DNA from: Eupeodes corollae
Lineage: Eukaryota > Arthropoda > Insecta > Diptera > Syrphidae
Direction of reading: 5' to 3'
Assembly: GCF_945859685.1 (NCBI RefSeq)
Contig: NC_079147.1
Coordinates: 72,198,946-72,262,945 of the forward strand
Length of the DNA stretch: 64,000 bases
The position numbers and the translations under genes are program-made. Numbering within the stretch: the first letter of the stretch is position 1; every line of letters starts with the position of its first letter. A model generated the notes under the pieces. The model was not told the DNA's origin. It worked only from the letters and a program-made list of their open reading frames with translations, and did no database searches. Of the stretch, positions 49,816-61,235 are shown in pieces.

Positions 49816-51044
49816 TTGTTTGATTGCACTTATTGTAGTCCCGATCCCGAAAATGCGGGTTCTACGCCTTCTTCATCGAACAGTTTCAAGAAAAAAAGAC
49901 GCCGAAATGACGAAACTTACAACGCTAAGCGACAAGAACAAATTTGGCAGGCAACCGCCTTCATGATATCTGCAAATGGGCTGCCGATTTCATTCGTGGA
50001 AAGTGATGGATTTAAACATTTTATGTCTGTTGTTGAACCCAACTATGAAATTCCAGCAGCTTCAACTATTTTATCCAGGTTACAGCTATTGTATAATCAG
50101 GTTTATGAAAAAATTAAAAATGCGATAGGGTCACCTTCTTCTGTAGCTTTCACTACAGATGGTTGGTCGTCCAGACGACAGGACTCATTCGTATCAGTTA
50201 CTCTGCACTATGTCAATGATAAGTGGGAACTAAAAAATTACGTATTAGGTGCAGAATACATGGAAGAAAGGCACACTGCAGAATTGAGGTTTTGGCGGAC
50301 AGAACTATAACGTCTTCAAAACTGGCACTGACGCTAGAAATAAGCGAGAAGGAATGGGCACTGTTAGAAGCTATGACCAAAACTCTAAAACCATTTCAGG
50401 TTGCAACTACAATTTTATGCCAAGAAAATATCACCATTTCTGTTCTTCGACCGTTTATCAATGGGCTCATTAATAAACACCTAACTACGAACGTCGGAGA
50501 TGACGAAAATACTATCAAATTCGTAGAAACGATAAGAGAAAGTTTGCAGGAGAGGTTTAAAATGAGTTTTAGGGGTGAATTCGAAGAAGTTCTCGCGGAA
50601 CAAATTTCAAACTCAGACGTCGAGGCTGAACACATGAAAGATGTTATAAGAAACCATGTGCGGCATCTTACAGAAAATTCTTTGCCGAACGAGAATAGAG
50701 AAATCGTTTAAGGGAATCGAAGTTCCATGGACTTTTTATTAGATGCGAAATTTGATTGTGAAAATTTCAACGAGTTTGATATGTATCTGAGGGAACCACA
50801 GATAAACTACAATGTTTCGGAGCCCTTGAATTGGTGGGAAAATAATGAGGCAAAATATCCAAACCTAGCACTGCTGGCCAAAAACTATTTATGTATACCA
50901 GCGATATTGGTATCCTCGGAACGCTGTTTTTCTGCTGCAGGTAACATTGTTACACCTAAAAGATCAAGTCTGTTGCCAGAAAATGTTGGCTTGTTGACAT
51001 TTTTGATGAGCAATCAAAAATTGTTACAATCAAGTCCTAAATAA
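49816..51044 (+). pseudogene. hAT transposase, catalytic and dimerisation parts
   Basis: First piece (49816-50310): KKKRRRNDETYN, SFVESDGFKHFMSVVEPNY and VAFTTDGWSSRRQDSFVSVT, the RNase-H-fold region with its first catalytic Asp. A deletion and frameshift at about 50290 lead into a second frame (ISEKEWALLEAMTKTLKPF). A stop at about 50709 separates the final piece with WWENNEAKYPNLALLAKNYL then CIPAILVSSERCFSAAGNIV, the hAT dimerisation region. No active enzyme is possible. Confidence 0.88.
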
Positions 51045-51272
51045 GTTTAAATTTTTTATTTTGACGACGTTTTAATTTCTTAAATTTACGTTTAACTTTA
51101 CGAATAACTTCTTCTTTTCCGGAAATGTTTATTAAATTTACGTTTTTGATATGAAGATAATTTTTTTTTCAATAAAAAAATTTGTTATGAATCTGTTTAT
51201 TTTTATTTTTAACCAGAGCTACTCGTACATATAGTCGAATCAAAATCCGAATACTTATCTATGTATGTTGTA

Positions 51273-52570
51273 AAGGGTGATTTTTTTTAGGTTAGGATTT
51301 TCATGCATTAGTATTTGACAGATCACGCGGGATTTCAGACATGGTGTCAAAGAGAAAGATGCTCAGTATGCTTTGACATTTCATCATGAATAGACTTACT
51401 AACGAGCAACGCTTGCAAATCATTCAATTTTATTACCAAAATCAGTGTTCGGTTCGAAATGTGTTTCGCGCTTTACGTCCGATTTATGGTCTACATAATC
51501 GACCAAGTGAGCAAACAATTAATGCGATTGTGACCAAGTTTCGCACTCAGTTTACTTTATTGGACATTAAACCAACCACATGAATGCGTACAGTGCGTAC
51601 AAAAGAGAATATTGCGTCTGTTTCTGAGAGTGTTGCTGAAGAAATGTCGATTCGTCGCCGTTCGCAGCAATTGGGTTTGTGTTATTCGACCACATGGAAG
51701 ATTTTACGCAAAGATCTTGGTGTAAAACCGTATAAAATACAGCTCGTGCAAGAACTGAAGCCGAACGATCTGCCACAACGTCGAATTTTCAGTGAATGGG
51801 CCCTAGAAAAGTTGGCAGAAAATCCGCTTTTTTATCGACAAATTTTGTTCAGCGATGAGGCTCATTTCTGGTTGAATGGCTACGTAAATAAGCAAAATTG
51901 CCGCATTTGAAGTTAAGAGCAACCAGAAGCCGTTCAAGAACTGCCCATGCATCCCGAAAAATGCACTGTTTGGTGTGGTTTGTACGCTGGTGGAATCATT
52001 GGACCGTATTTTTTCAAAGATGCTGTTGGACGCAACGTTACGGTGAATGGCGATCGCTATCGTTCAATGCTAACAAACTTTTTGTTGCCAAAAATGGAAG
52101 AACTGAACTTGGTTGACATGTGGTTTCAACAAGATGGCGCTACATGCCAAACAGCTCTCGATTCTATGGCCATTTTGAGGGAAAACTTCGGAGAACAATT
52201 CATCTCAAGGAATGGACCGGTAAGTTGGCCACCAAGATCATGCGATTTGACGCCTTTAGACTATTTTTTGTGGGGCTACGTCAAGTCTAAAGTGTACACA
52301 AATAAGCCAGCAACTATTCCAGCTTTGGAAGACAACATTTCCGAAGAAATTCGGGCTATTCCGGCCGAAATGCTCGAAAAAGTTACCCAAAATTGGACTT
52401 TCCGAATGGACCACCTAAGACGCAGCCGCGGTCAACATTTAAATGAAATTATCTTCAAAAAGTAAATGTCATGGACCAATCTAACGTGTCAAATAAAGAA
52501 TCGATGAGATTTTGCAAATTGTATGCGTTTTTTTTAAAAAAAGTTCTCAAGCTCTTAAAAAATCACCGTT
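51273..52570 (+). mobile_element. Tc1/mariner transposon, second copy
   Basis: Flanked by TA (51271-51272 and 52571-52572). Ends AAGGGTGATTTTTT and, reverse-complemented, AACGGTGATTTTTT. It inserted into the hAT element. Nearly identical to 40616-41919 but on the opposite strand. Confidence 0.9.
51386..52465 (+). pseudogene. mariner-type transposase, broken
   Basis: Same protein as the intact copy at 40721-41806 but with a TGA at about 51581 where the intact copy has CGA, a 6-base loss (AEDREMSI becomes AEEMSI), and a TGA at about 51908 in place of tryptophan TGG. All three catalytic blocks remain readable. Confidence 0.92.
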
Positions 52571-52799
52571 TATAAGGTAAGCAGCAGAGAAATAATATAA
52601 TTATTATTTTCTTTCAATATTTCTTTAATTCTTTTTTTATAAGTATACACGAATATGTTTTGGGTACCCGGATTTTACCGAGTACCCACAAGAACGCGGG
52701 TACCCGAAATTATGGTACCCGGGTAATACCCGTAAGTGTGGGTACTCGGGTACCCGGGTAATTACCCGGGTATGCGGGTATCAAGAGCCCTAATTTACA

Positions 52800-53015
52800 G
52801 TCAGGTCATCTATAATGTTGGTGCCAGAAATTATTTCAAGGATTCACTGAGTTATGCAGAGATATCCCTAATCTTTAAAGCAAGATGTGAAGTTCTCAAC
52901 ATAAATGTAAGTCCTTATAATGGCAGTTTTAGCCAATTCTGTACGCTGTGCAACTTAAAATCAAAAGAAGATTGTCTAAATTTTATTGGTCCAATATTCA
53001 AAACTCAAAGACTTT
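52800..53015 (+). pseudogene. possible LINE C-terminal remnant
   Basis: An open stretch reads SYAEISLIFKARCEVLNINV then FCTLCNLKSKEDCLNFIG. A final CxxC..H/C pattern after an IFKxRxxxL phrase resembles the C-terminus of some non-LTR retrotransposon proteins. It is short and ends at the SINE. Confidence 0.35.
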
Positions 53016-53033
53016 ACTTTTTCGAGAAAAATA

Positions 53034-53283
53034 CTCTGGTTAGTGCGTTGGACTGTCATGCAAGGGGTCTTGGGTTCAATCCCTGCCTGTGCCACCTTAC
53101 TTTTTCACGGGTGCTGCTTCTTGCGAGGAATTGACCAATCCTCCAAGAGTAATTCTTCTCATGAAAAGTGGTTTCTCAAATTAGCCGTTCGGATTCGGCA
53201 TATAAACTGTAGGTCCCTTCTATCTCTGACAACATTAGTTGTCACAGGAGCCGCCAGCCGATGTCCTAGGCTATAAGTTTTAA
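53034..53283 (+). mobile_element. tRNA-derived SINE, best-preserved head
   Basis: Clear A box (TGGTTAGTGCGTTGG) and B box (GGGTTCAATCCC) followed by the family body (TGCTTCTTGCGAGGAATTG, AATTAGCCGTTCGGATTCGG). The 3' end is diverged. Confidence 0.75.
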
Positions 53284-54619
53284 AGTATATAATTTTAGGA
53301 TGATCTTCATCAACACCGTAAAATGGACAAAATGCTCTATGGACTTAGCGAACAGATTTAGTTTCTCCCAAAAAATGGACCATAATTTGGAAACATATTT
53401 CTGGCATGGTGAACCGTTAAAACTTACTTAACAAAAATGTCAACATAATTTGACATTTTTAACTGTCAAAACATAAAGGACAACAAACGGAATTTCATAT
53501 GCCTCTTAAAATACACTTGTTTTCTAAGTTTGATAAAATTTGCCCACAATATGTTTAAAAATTAAAATCATATAATAAAAAAATAACCTTAGAAAGACTC
53601 TTGAAGTGCAAGCGAATGTTAGACAACTTCTTTTTTCTTATAAAATAATTTTCTTTCTCATCGCAGTTATACTCATTCGCATGAATTCCTATATAGGGGA
53701 GTTGCAAGCTTCAATTAAAGTCTTTTTCTTCATACCATCAATGGCAATTAAAATCGGCATAATTAAGGCAAGCAACAATATAAAAATAAAAACTTCAAGA
53801 CAAATTGTTGCGCCGTAATCAACAATGAAGGTGTTTAAATTGTTTTTCCTACTTTTGTTGTCTTACCATCACATTTTATAAATAGGAAGGGTTCATTTCT
53901 CTTTTGATGAGATGAGATGTGAAAGCGATTGTTTGCGCAGACTTCATGTTGTAGAAGGAATTTTTGCAGTGAATTCTTACGTTGCTTTTGCATGCATGCT
54001 CTACTTTATTTTGTGTTGTTGTTATGTCGAAAAAATAGGGGAATCGTTAACAATGCATCTTGTGAGCTTCAGAGATGCCGCGCGCTTTTGATTTACATCC
54101 ATGAAAGCCAACAATATAATACTCATAGGTAGGTGCTCTCTAGATAAGATACCTTTAGATATTGGATTGCGCTGCTACTTTCAATTGGAGCGGCAAAAAT
54201 TAGACTGAGCGTGCTTAGGTTCTATTATAAAAATATGCTTCCAGAAAGCTATAGAAGATAAAATACCATCATCACGTAGTACATCCTATTCAAAGTAGGT
54301 ACACCTATTATTTTAATTGTGAATCTGAAAAAGAATTAACTTTGAATATTAACTGTTCAATTTCTTACCAAGCTAGGTTAATCATCTCAAAAACATTTTT
54401 TAAATTTATCACCAAAATACCACGTGAAGGTTTTTTGAACTTTTTCTTTAGAACTTTCTATTTGAAAAGTTGAGTTTATAGTATTTTCCAATAAGAGGCT
54501 TTATTATGGTTGTAAAAAAAGAGAATTTATGTGAAAGAAATCAATTGACATTAATTTAATTGTAAGGAAGATGTATGTTTTTAACAATGAACGTTGATAT
54601 TCATGAGTTACTACTTCAG
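53284..54619. other. AT-rich DNA, nothing recognised
   Basis: Short hydrophobic frames at 53606-53818 and 53929-54132 have no family motif, and no splice pattern supports them. Confidence 0.45.
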
Positions 54620-54748
54620 TACTAAATGGCTCTTGTAATAAAGCCATATTCGCTCGAGTTGGTGACAGTCGTTCCATCTTTGTTTCCGAAGAAGTATGGT
54701 CCAATAACACCTCCGGACCAAAGAGCACACCAAACAGTGATTTCTAAT
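54620..54748 (-). pseudogene. mariner-type transposase fragment
   Basis: On the minus strand this reads EITVWCALWSGGVIGPYFF, then a TTVTNSSEYGFIT-like stretch, the block between the first and second catalytic Asp of a mariner-type transposase. It differs in sequence from the two full copies, so it is a third lineage. Confidence 0.65.
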
Positions 54749-55040
54749 AGGAAGTTATTGTAAAGAGTCAGATTTGTCGAATCCTTAGAAAGTTGTCTGT
54801 GCGTCCGTCCGTACGTTCGCGATGTTTTTTTCGACGTCCATAGCTCAAGAACTAGAAGAGATATCGACTGAACCCTAAAATCTCACGAACCATTTAACAA
54901 CTTTGTTTGATATATGGCAAATTATAGCCCTGTACTTTTGAAACCGCAAAATGGATATACATTTGTGTCCGTACGTTTGAGATACCTTTTTTCGTCGGAC
55001 ATATCTTTAGAATCAGAAAGGATATCGACTTGAAATTTTC
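54745..55040 (-). mobile_element. HINE-like element fragment, duplicated end block
   Basis: Contains the family's end block in inverted orientation (AGGAAGTTATTGTAA, GTCCGTACGTTCGCGATG, AGCTCAAGAACTAGAAGAG) and a second diverged version of the same block (GTCCGTACGTTTGAGATAC, AATCAGAAAGGATATCG) about 160 bp on. Confidence 0.5.
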
Positions 55041-55242
55041 TGACTTGAGCCAAAAAAGAGTTTTGTAAATATTCAAGACAAAAAAGAGTTTTGTAAATAG
55101 GTATTAAACGAATTTGAAAAATTAATTTTAATTCTGTGTCATCATCTTCTGAACGACAACAATTGTTGATGTTAAAACATTTGTCCTATGTAGACATAAG
55201 TTTCTCTTAAATAATTTAAAATTTTAGAATATTTGAAAAGGA

Positions 55243-55880
55243 AGAACATTATAAACTTCCCAATAGTTGACATTTCTCGACGTTTCAAGGTCCCTAGAAC
55301 CGAAATAAAAGATTTTTAAAAAGATGTCTTTGCATGCGTGTGTACGTACGTCGCGATGTTTTTTCGTCGTCAATAGCTCAAGAACCAGAAGAGATATTGA
55401 CTTAAAATACATTTTGTTATACAGATAATAATGCAGAAAGATGCAGAAAGGGCTCTCAAGAAAATCGAGTTGGTGTCTTTTTTACCATGGCAGTTGGAAA
55501 AAAATTGAACATTTTTGTTAACCCTAATTATCTCATGAACCAAAAATGCTTAAGACTTGAATTAAATTTTATATAATATATTGTAACGTAATAATTTTTT
55601 TTTATAAAAAATAGAAGCCTAAAAAACATTATTCAAAGTTGATAAAAATGGAATTTCGACTTAAATATTTTTTCAACAATTTGTGATTATGGCATCAAAT
55701 TTATTTTAACTTATAAAAATATTGTTTTCAACATTTGGTAAAATTTTGAGAAAAATCGAATTGACAGTTTTTTTTACAAAAAATAAAAACTTAAACAAAA
55801 AACTAATAAAAGTTGGTACAAATTGATTTTCGACTCAAATATTTTTTCAAAACCTTGAGATATTGGTCTATATAAAATGC
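55243..55880 (-). mobile_element. HINE-like element, inverted 3' half
   Basis: Starts near the 3' palindrome side (AAACTTCCCAATAG), passes through CATTTCTCGACGTTTCAAGG and the GTACGTACGT microsatellite, and ends inside a T-rich internal unit just upstream of the host exon at 55904. Confidence 0.6.
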
Positions 55881-55903
55881 TGAATATGACTTTTTCAATC
55901 CAG

Positions 55904-57473
55904 TTGTTTAAAATTAAACTGCTTAAACTGTGTCACCGATTTGTCTCTTGAAATTATTTCAAATCTCAAAAATATTGCGACAGCCAAAATGGTACCATAC
56001 GATTCATTCCGATTTTTGAGTATCAGAAGATATTTCTATTCCCGAATGTGATGTCGAGCTTCCCAAATCGCCAACTAGAAAAAAATCTAGCTTCAGAAGT
56101 CGCGAGTCCACACGTCGACAACATAATTTAATAACTAAGGAATCTAAAAAGGTAAGATGCAAAAACGAAATTTGGGACAAAAATTACTACTGTAATAATA
56201 TGAATAAGAATGTTTCAATATCTACTTGTTAACGCACATCACTCAGCTATATATTTATATTTTAAATCTAAGAAATCATTATATTTAATGTTTGTAAAAT
56301 AATTAGTTTGTCAATTCATTCTATATTGTTCTCCAGCTTCGTTCATATTATCATTTATTTCTTGTTATGTAGGTAATAAACGTAATTTTTATAATAAGTC
56401 GTTTTTGCTACTTATTACAACTACAAATATTATAAGATTTACCTCTGCAATTTTCTGTTTTAATGTTTAATGACTAAAAAGTATCCACAATTGCTTGAAA
56501 CACGTCTTCTGCTCTTAGCCTGTTATTGTCAGAAAGCAAAGAAATTGTTTTAACGCGTTCTCTTGAAAATGAATGCGAAATCTGGTAACCTAGAAGGTTG
56601 AACCACTACTCCTGATGCATTCAGCTGTTTAGTAAAAGTCATTCAGCCCTATCATGAATTCTATCGTAATCGGATATTTTTACGAATCCCGAAAAACTAT
56701 ATCTTGAAATCCGTTCGTAATGCAAAATTGTATGAGATTCTCCACTACGAACGGATTTCATGATACAATTTTTCGGGACTCGTAAAAATTTCCGATTACG
56801 ATGGAATTCATGATAGGGCTGATTATACAAATCTGTTAACTGGATTAACGAAATTTACGAGTATTTTTGGGAGAAAAGACTCAAAATAAGAATTCATATT
56901 ATTTAATTATTTCCTTTTAATAAAGCTCTAATATTTTCAAAAATGAAAAACTGAAATAATTGTGATAGGTCTACTCGTAACTAATATATTAATATTATGA
57001 ATAAGTTAATGACAGTCAATTTGACAGATCTATAGCTTCAAAAAAATGGTCGAAATCACTTATCAAAGTTTGAAAATCCCTTTTGAAAACGCGCTTCTCT
57101 CTGCGATTAACTACAAAAAAGTTTTTCAGAACGATTTTGTTTCATTGTAGATATTCTATTACTTGCAATAAAAGCTCCAGCTCATTTTTATGAATAAAGT
57201 AATTTTTATGACCAAAATCAAAAATTATCTATCATGCAGATACGGAATTTTTGATGGTTTTCAGTGACTGTATAATATAAAAAGTCATTCCCAGAGGACC
57301 ATCATAAAACAGAAAACTAAAACCCATAATACTAAAGTAAGTATTTTACTTTTTTACAGCTTGCAGCATCATTGCATCAGGAAGCCAAAATATTTTACAA
57401 TTTCAAAATCCTGATGTCTGCTGATGATGCTGTCGAACATCTGCAGAATCATCAATTTACTAAATATACGTAA
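55904..57473 (+). CDS. unrecognised host gene, last two exons
   Basis: The last exon is 57360-57473, after a good acceptor (TTTTTTACAG). It codes LAASLHQEAKIFYNFKILMS, then ADDAVEHLQNHQFTKYT and a TAA. The exon before it ends at 56151 in AAG|GTAAGA, phase 0, matching the acceptor phase. Read back from there it gives DISIPECDVELPKSPTRKKS, then SFRSRESTRRQHNLITKESK. Still further back (55904-56025) another frame is open and protein-like (SLEIISNLKNIATAKMVPYD), so either a single-base frameshift or an unseen splice lies near 56027. The basic, Ser-rich tail suggests a nuclear protein, but I do not recognise it. Upstream exons were not found. Confidence 0.5.
56644..56821. mobile_element. foldback MITE (178 bp, near-complete palindrome)
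   Basis: The left arm CAGCCCTATCATGAATTC... returns as its reverse complement in the right arm ...GAATTCATGATAGGGCTG. The arms are about 75 bp with few mismatches around a ~26-base loop. ATT on both sides may be a 3-bp target duplication. It lies in the intron of the unrecognised gene. Confidence 0.82.
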
Positions 57474-59700
57474 AGTGCAGTTCGCTTTGAGTTGGAAGAA
57501 GCGACTTTACTATACTCGTATGTAGGTACAATGAAAAGGGACATTGTTGCAAATAACCGTATAACAGTAATGTTCAATGAACCACAAAAGGATCACACAA
57601 AAATCCAGTTTAAATCCCTGCGAATTGATATAACAATTGTTCGAGAGGACATAAAATCTTGTCCTTTTTAATCTAGCCAAATGGTGACACACTTTTTTCA
57701 AAATGTACCTTCCACTCGGAGTCCATATATAGGGACCGATGTAGATGTGAATGTGGAGAGAAAGGACGAAATGACAATGGATAAGCCTTTCTATTGTGTT
57801 TCTCTATCCCCAAAACAAAGCCAAAAATCTAAGCACCTATATCCCTTGCCAAATCAAAGTGGAGTCCATTGAATATTCCATTTCCTTTAAAATTGAAAAA
57901 TGGAAAAACGAAATAACAAGGAACATGCAATTGTTTGGCTCAAAGGGATTTTGCTCAAAGGGAAATAGCTGAATATCTCTGGGTGTGTTGTCCTGCGAGT
58001 CCATTTCGTTGTTGGACTCTCCTCGCCTCGGTTTGTACTCTGTTCAACTCGTATTGGTTTGGTTTGGCTCCTATTTGCTTATTCAAAAATGTGTTCGTTT
58101 AGCTTGTTCCTCTCCCACCTCCTGCCCCATATTGTATTGGGTTGGTGAAGGCGATATGAACAACATCATCAAATGACCCACTTATTGAGCGGGCTCCGCT
58201 GCCGCCACCGTCGCCGCCGCCGGGCGGGACATAAAGCGTAAGGCAAAAAGGAACAACCCCAAATAATGATAGAAAAATATTATGGTTGGAACATTTTCCA
58301 ATTGGAAGCCATGAATACCAGATTACGACGTATGAATAGGTACAGTGTGTTCGTAACAAATTGTTCTGGACGACGATAGACATCTTCTTGGCAAATACCA
58401 TTTCGTATCTGAATGACTTAAAAGGATATTTTCCAGATGGAAATTTCCGATAAGTTTCAAACCAAGCCAGGCCAGGCCATGTCGGTTGTCGTAGTGTCCT
58501 GGGCTCAGGACTGTTCGGTTGGTGGCTGGGATTGTGTATCCTGCGTTCAACTCACATAAAAATATGAGATGAGTTTTTCATATTACGAAGGATTCTGTTT
58601 TATTTATCCTTTTTTTTTCAGTGTTTTCAAAAATTCTCCTTTCGGTGTTATTTTTTATTTTGCTGATGGTTGAGGACTCACAACTGAGAACTGAGAACAA
58701 ACGTATCTAGATTGACCCAGTTCAGGTATATTTTTGTGTTCAATCTGTGCGCTCGCACATAGCATTTGCTTGCGTTGTGGAGGCCGACTTCCACGACGAC
58801 GACAACGCGAGGACATCCGAAGTTATCTTTTTGACAGGATCTGAAATCTGTGTTTGTGCGAGGACGAGGACGACGACAACGACGATGACGAGGCGCAAAT
58901 CTACGATATAGCCTCAGCTTGATGCTGAAGGAACACAAACCAGTATCTGTCCAGGTCCAGGCCAATTGTTTCTCATTCTCCATCTCGACAGCCAATGAAT
59001 GTGAGTCGAGGAGCAAGGAAGTGGTGTTTATTTTCTGTTTCTGATATTTCTTTTTGCTTTAAGTCGTGAATGGGTTATTTCGCAGGAAGTGAAAATACGA
59101 AGAACAAAAAGGAAAAATATATAAAACAGGGAATTGGGTCTATTTGCTAGAAATCGCCAAGCTTCATCAATGGATACATTCCGTCGCCGCCGGCGGAGAT
59201 TTAGGAGTTTCCTTGTTCAGATTTGCATTTCGTTTGCGTTCGCAGAAGATCATTTTCATCTCCTCATTTCTTTTTATTTTCGTTTCTTCTATTTTCCAAC
59301 TTGTATCTATTTCTATAATGTTTTTCATTTAGATTGCGGCAGTTGTTGGATTTGTATCTTTTTTTCGTGTACTTTTGTTTGATATCCGTTTAAGGTCATT
59401 TTGGATATACTCGTAGAAGTTATGAAATTTACAGAATATGCAAATGAAATATGCCTCAACGAGTAGATTTTGTGTCGTATCTACAATTGGTTGGTCTTAA
59501 AAATAGATATTCGTTTTATATTTGTACAAATATTTTTGTAACCTAGTTTCTTTGGTGGTTTATTTCAATTTATATGATATGACAAAAATTGAAGGACAAA
59601 TAATATTTTTTGTTTGTTCAAGTTAATAGTTTTTGACAGACGATGATAAATATGTATTCTTTTTTTTATTGGAGTTATTTGAACTTTTAATAAGAAAAAA
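57474..59700. other. moderately GC-richer stretch without a supported gene
   Basis: Contains a GCCGCC-type block at about 58195-58230 and GACGAC-type triplet runs at about 58790-58890. Frames here are made of low-complexity Gly, Arg or Pro runs. The composition and lack of dispersed repeats would suit untranslated or regulatory host DNA, but nothing proves it. Confidence 0.4.
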
Positions 59701-59989
59701 ACACTGAGATGCGACCCACAATGAAAGCTTTCATTGGTGTTTTATTGTATAGTAATTTTAATTTGCAATAGCTAAATATCAATTAAGGAACTTTGAGGAG
59801 TTTGAAAGGTAGTCTCTTGACATTGCCAATTTCTCTTCAATTTGAATCTTCAGATATTAATGCATGTATATTGTCATCTCTATAATTAAAACTTCGAATT
59901 TTTCAGAATTTATAATGTAAATTTCTTTTGTCAATAAATTTCAGAATATTATAATTTTGGACCATTGCAAAAAAACAGATTGTCATAAG

Positions 59990-60075
59990 AGTTGGTTTGT
60001 GATGCACATACCTGGAACTGACAGCCGTTTGGTCTCCTCGATAGTGGCATTGGAAGGGTTACGCTTTTGCGATAA
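59990..60075 (-). mobile_element. possible CR1-like LINE fragment
   Basis: Weak match to about 26925-27010 of the CR1-like element, including GGGTTACGCTTT. Short and diverged. Confidence 0.3.
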
Positions 60076-60111
60076 TAGTTTCATGCAAAAGATCATTTAA
60101 GAAAAGATAAC

Positions 60112-61118
60112 TGATAACTTCCCATCTCGTTTGTCGATTTATCTTGCTTAAGAGTTTGTAGGTTTTCGTGTTGGGTTAAAAAAGTTGTCAGTTGAATTAT
60201 TATTAAAATTTTTAAAATTACCAACAATACTTTTTATATAAGGAAATATAGTTTTATTAAATATACTTTTAGTCGAAAACAAATTTTTACCAATTTCAGT
60301 AGCATTTCTTAAATTTTTACAAATTGGATGAATGAAATTAGTTTGAGAGATATCAAGAACCGAACATCAATTTTTACCAAATTTGCGTAATATTTGTTGT
60401 TGATTTTTTTAATGAAATGGATTTTTATAAAAAAAAGTATTGAATATCGAAAACAATATTTTCTGTGAAATACAAAAAGTTTGAAGGCAACATTTTAAAT
60501 TTTTGAAAAGCTATTTGACTCGAAAGTAAATTTTTACCAAGATTTAGTATTATTTTTTTAGGTTTTCATTTTTTGTAAAAAAAAATTGTCAATTTGATTT
60601 TTCTCAAAATTTTACCAAATGTTAAAAACGTTATTTTTCGTTGCACAAAATTGTTTTGGAGTTGAAATCATTCGTAAAACTTCCAGTGACACCTTTTTTC
60701 AGTTTTTTTAATTTATAAAAAAAATCTAAATTGGATTTTGTTCAAAAAATATACTGCTTTGGTATCACTTTATATAATATAGAGTCTCTAGCGTCATTGG
60801 TTCGTGAAATTTTTATAGTTAGCTAAAATTTTCACCTTTTTTTTTAAATTCTATTTAAAAAAAGACCACCAATTTTTTTGAGAGTCCATTACCATCTGTA
60901 TAAAAAAATTTATTTGAAGTCGATATCTCTTCTGTTTCTTGGGCTATGGATGAATAAAAAACGTAGCAAACGTACGTATGTACGTACACACGAACGCACG
61001 CATCTTTCTAAAAATCTTTTTTCCGATTCTAGGGACCTTGAAACGTAGAGAAACGTCAAAATTTTCAATTCGAAAAATCGGACCCATTGTATTTCAATAA
61101 CTTCCCATGGGACGATAA
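60112..61118 (+). mobile_element. HINE-like element, plus orientation
   Basis: Has GATAACTTCCCATCTCGTTTG near the start and AATAACTTCCCATGGGACG at the end, with several internal T-rich units and the ACGTACGTATG microsatellite at about 60968-60995. The outermost GAGGCTGGG block is missing. Confidence 0.68.
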
Positions 61119-61205
61119 AAACAAGAGTGTGTGAGACAAAAACGGAACCTTTTGGAACACCAGCGTTTGTTTTTTGGATATCAGATATGAGCCCATCTAA
61201 TGTAA
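61119..61205 (-). mobile_element. CR1-like LINE fragment, minus orientation
   Basis: Matches the FADD-upstream block of the CR1-like element (about 27240-27320) in the same orientation as that element: GAGACAAAAACGGAACCTTT then GGAACACCAGCGTTTG. Confidence 0.6.
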
Positions 61206-61235
61206 TAACCGGTCCAAAAAAGGTTATTTTAAATC

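Larger units (their letters stand above)
46644..52792 (+). mobile_element. hAT transposon, interrupted and dead
   Basis: The left end reads TAGGGCTTTTGATTTTACCC and the right end, reverse-complemented, TAGGGCTCTTGATACCCG. Both are followed by runs of ACCCGGGTA-type sub-terminal repeats. Between them are a BED-finger exon and hAT transposase pieces. Two later insertions sit inside: a HINE-like element (47817-49618) and a mariner (51273-52570). Without them the element is about 3.0 kb. The flanking 8-mers (ATTTTTGT and ATTTACAG) match only at half the positions, so a target duplication is not confirmed. Confidence 0.85.

Noticed and set aside
46636..52800. 8-bp hAT target-site duplication
   Set aside because: Flanking 8-mers agree at only four positions; cannot be claimed.
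53034..53110. tRNA gene suggested by A and B boxes
   Set aside because: The tRNA-like head is followed by a body that recurs at 4931, 8638 and 31853, so it is a SINE. The cloverleaf stems do not pair well.
58099..58401. Minus-strand ORF with Gly-rich tail
   Set aside because: Low-complexity product of a GCC-rich block; two other frames are equally open there.
59134..59382. ORF with an Arg run then hydrophobic stretch
   Set aside because: The Arg run comes from CGCCGC triplets and the rest is T-rich; no motif, no splice support.
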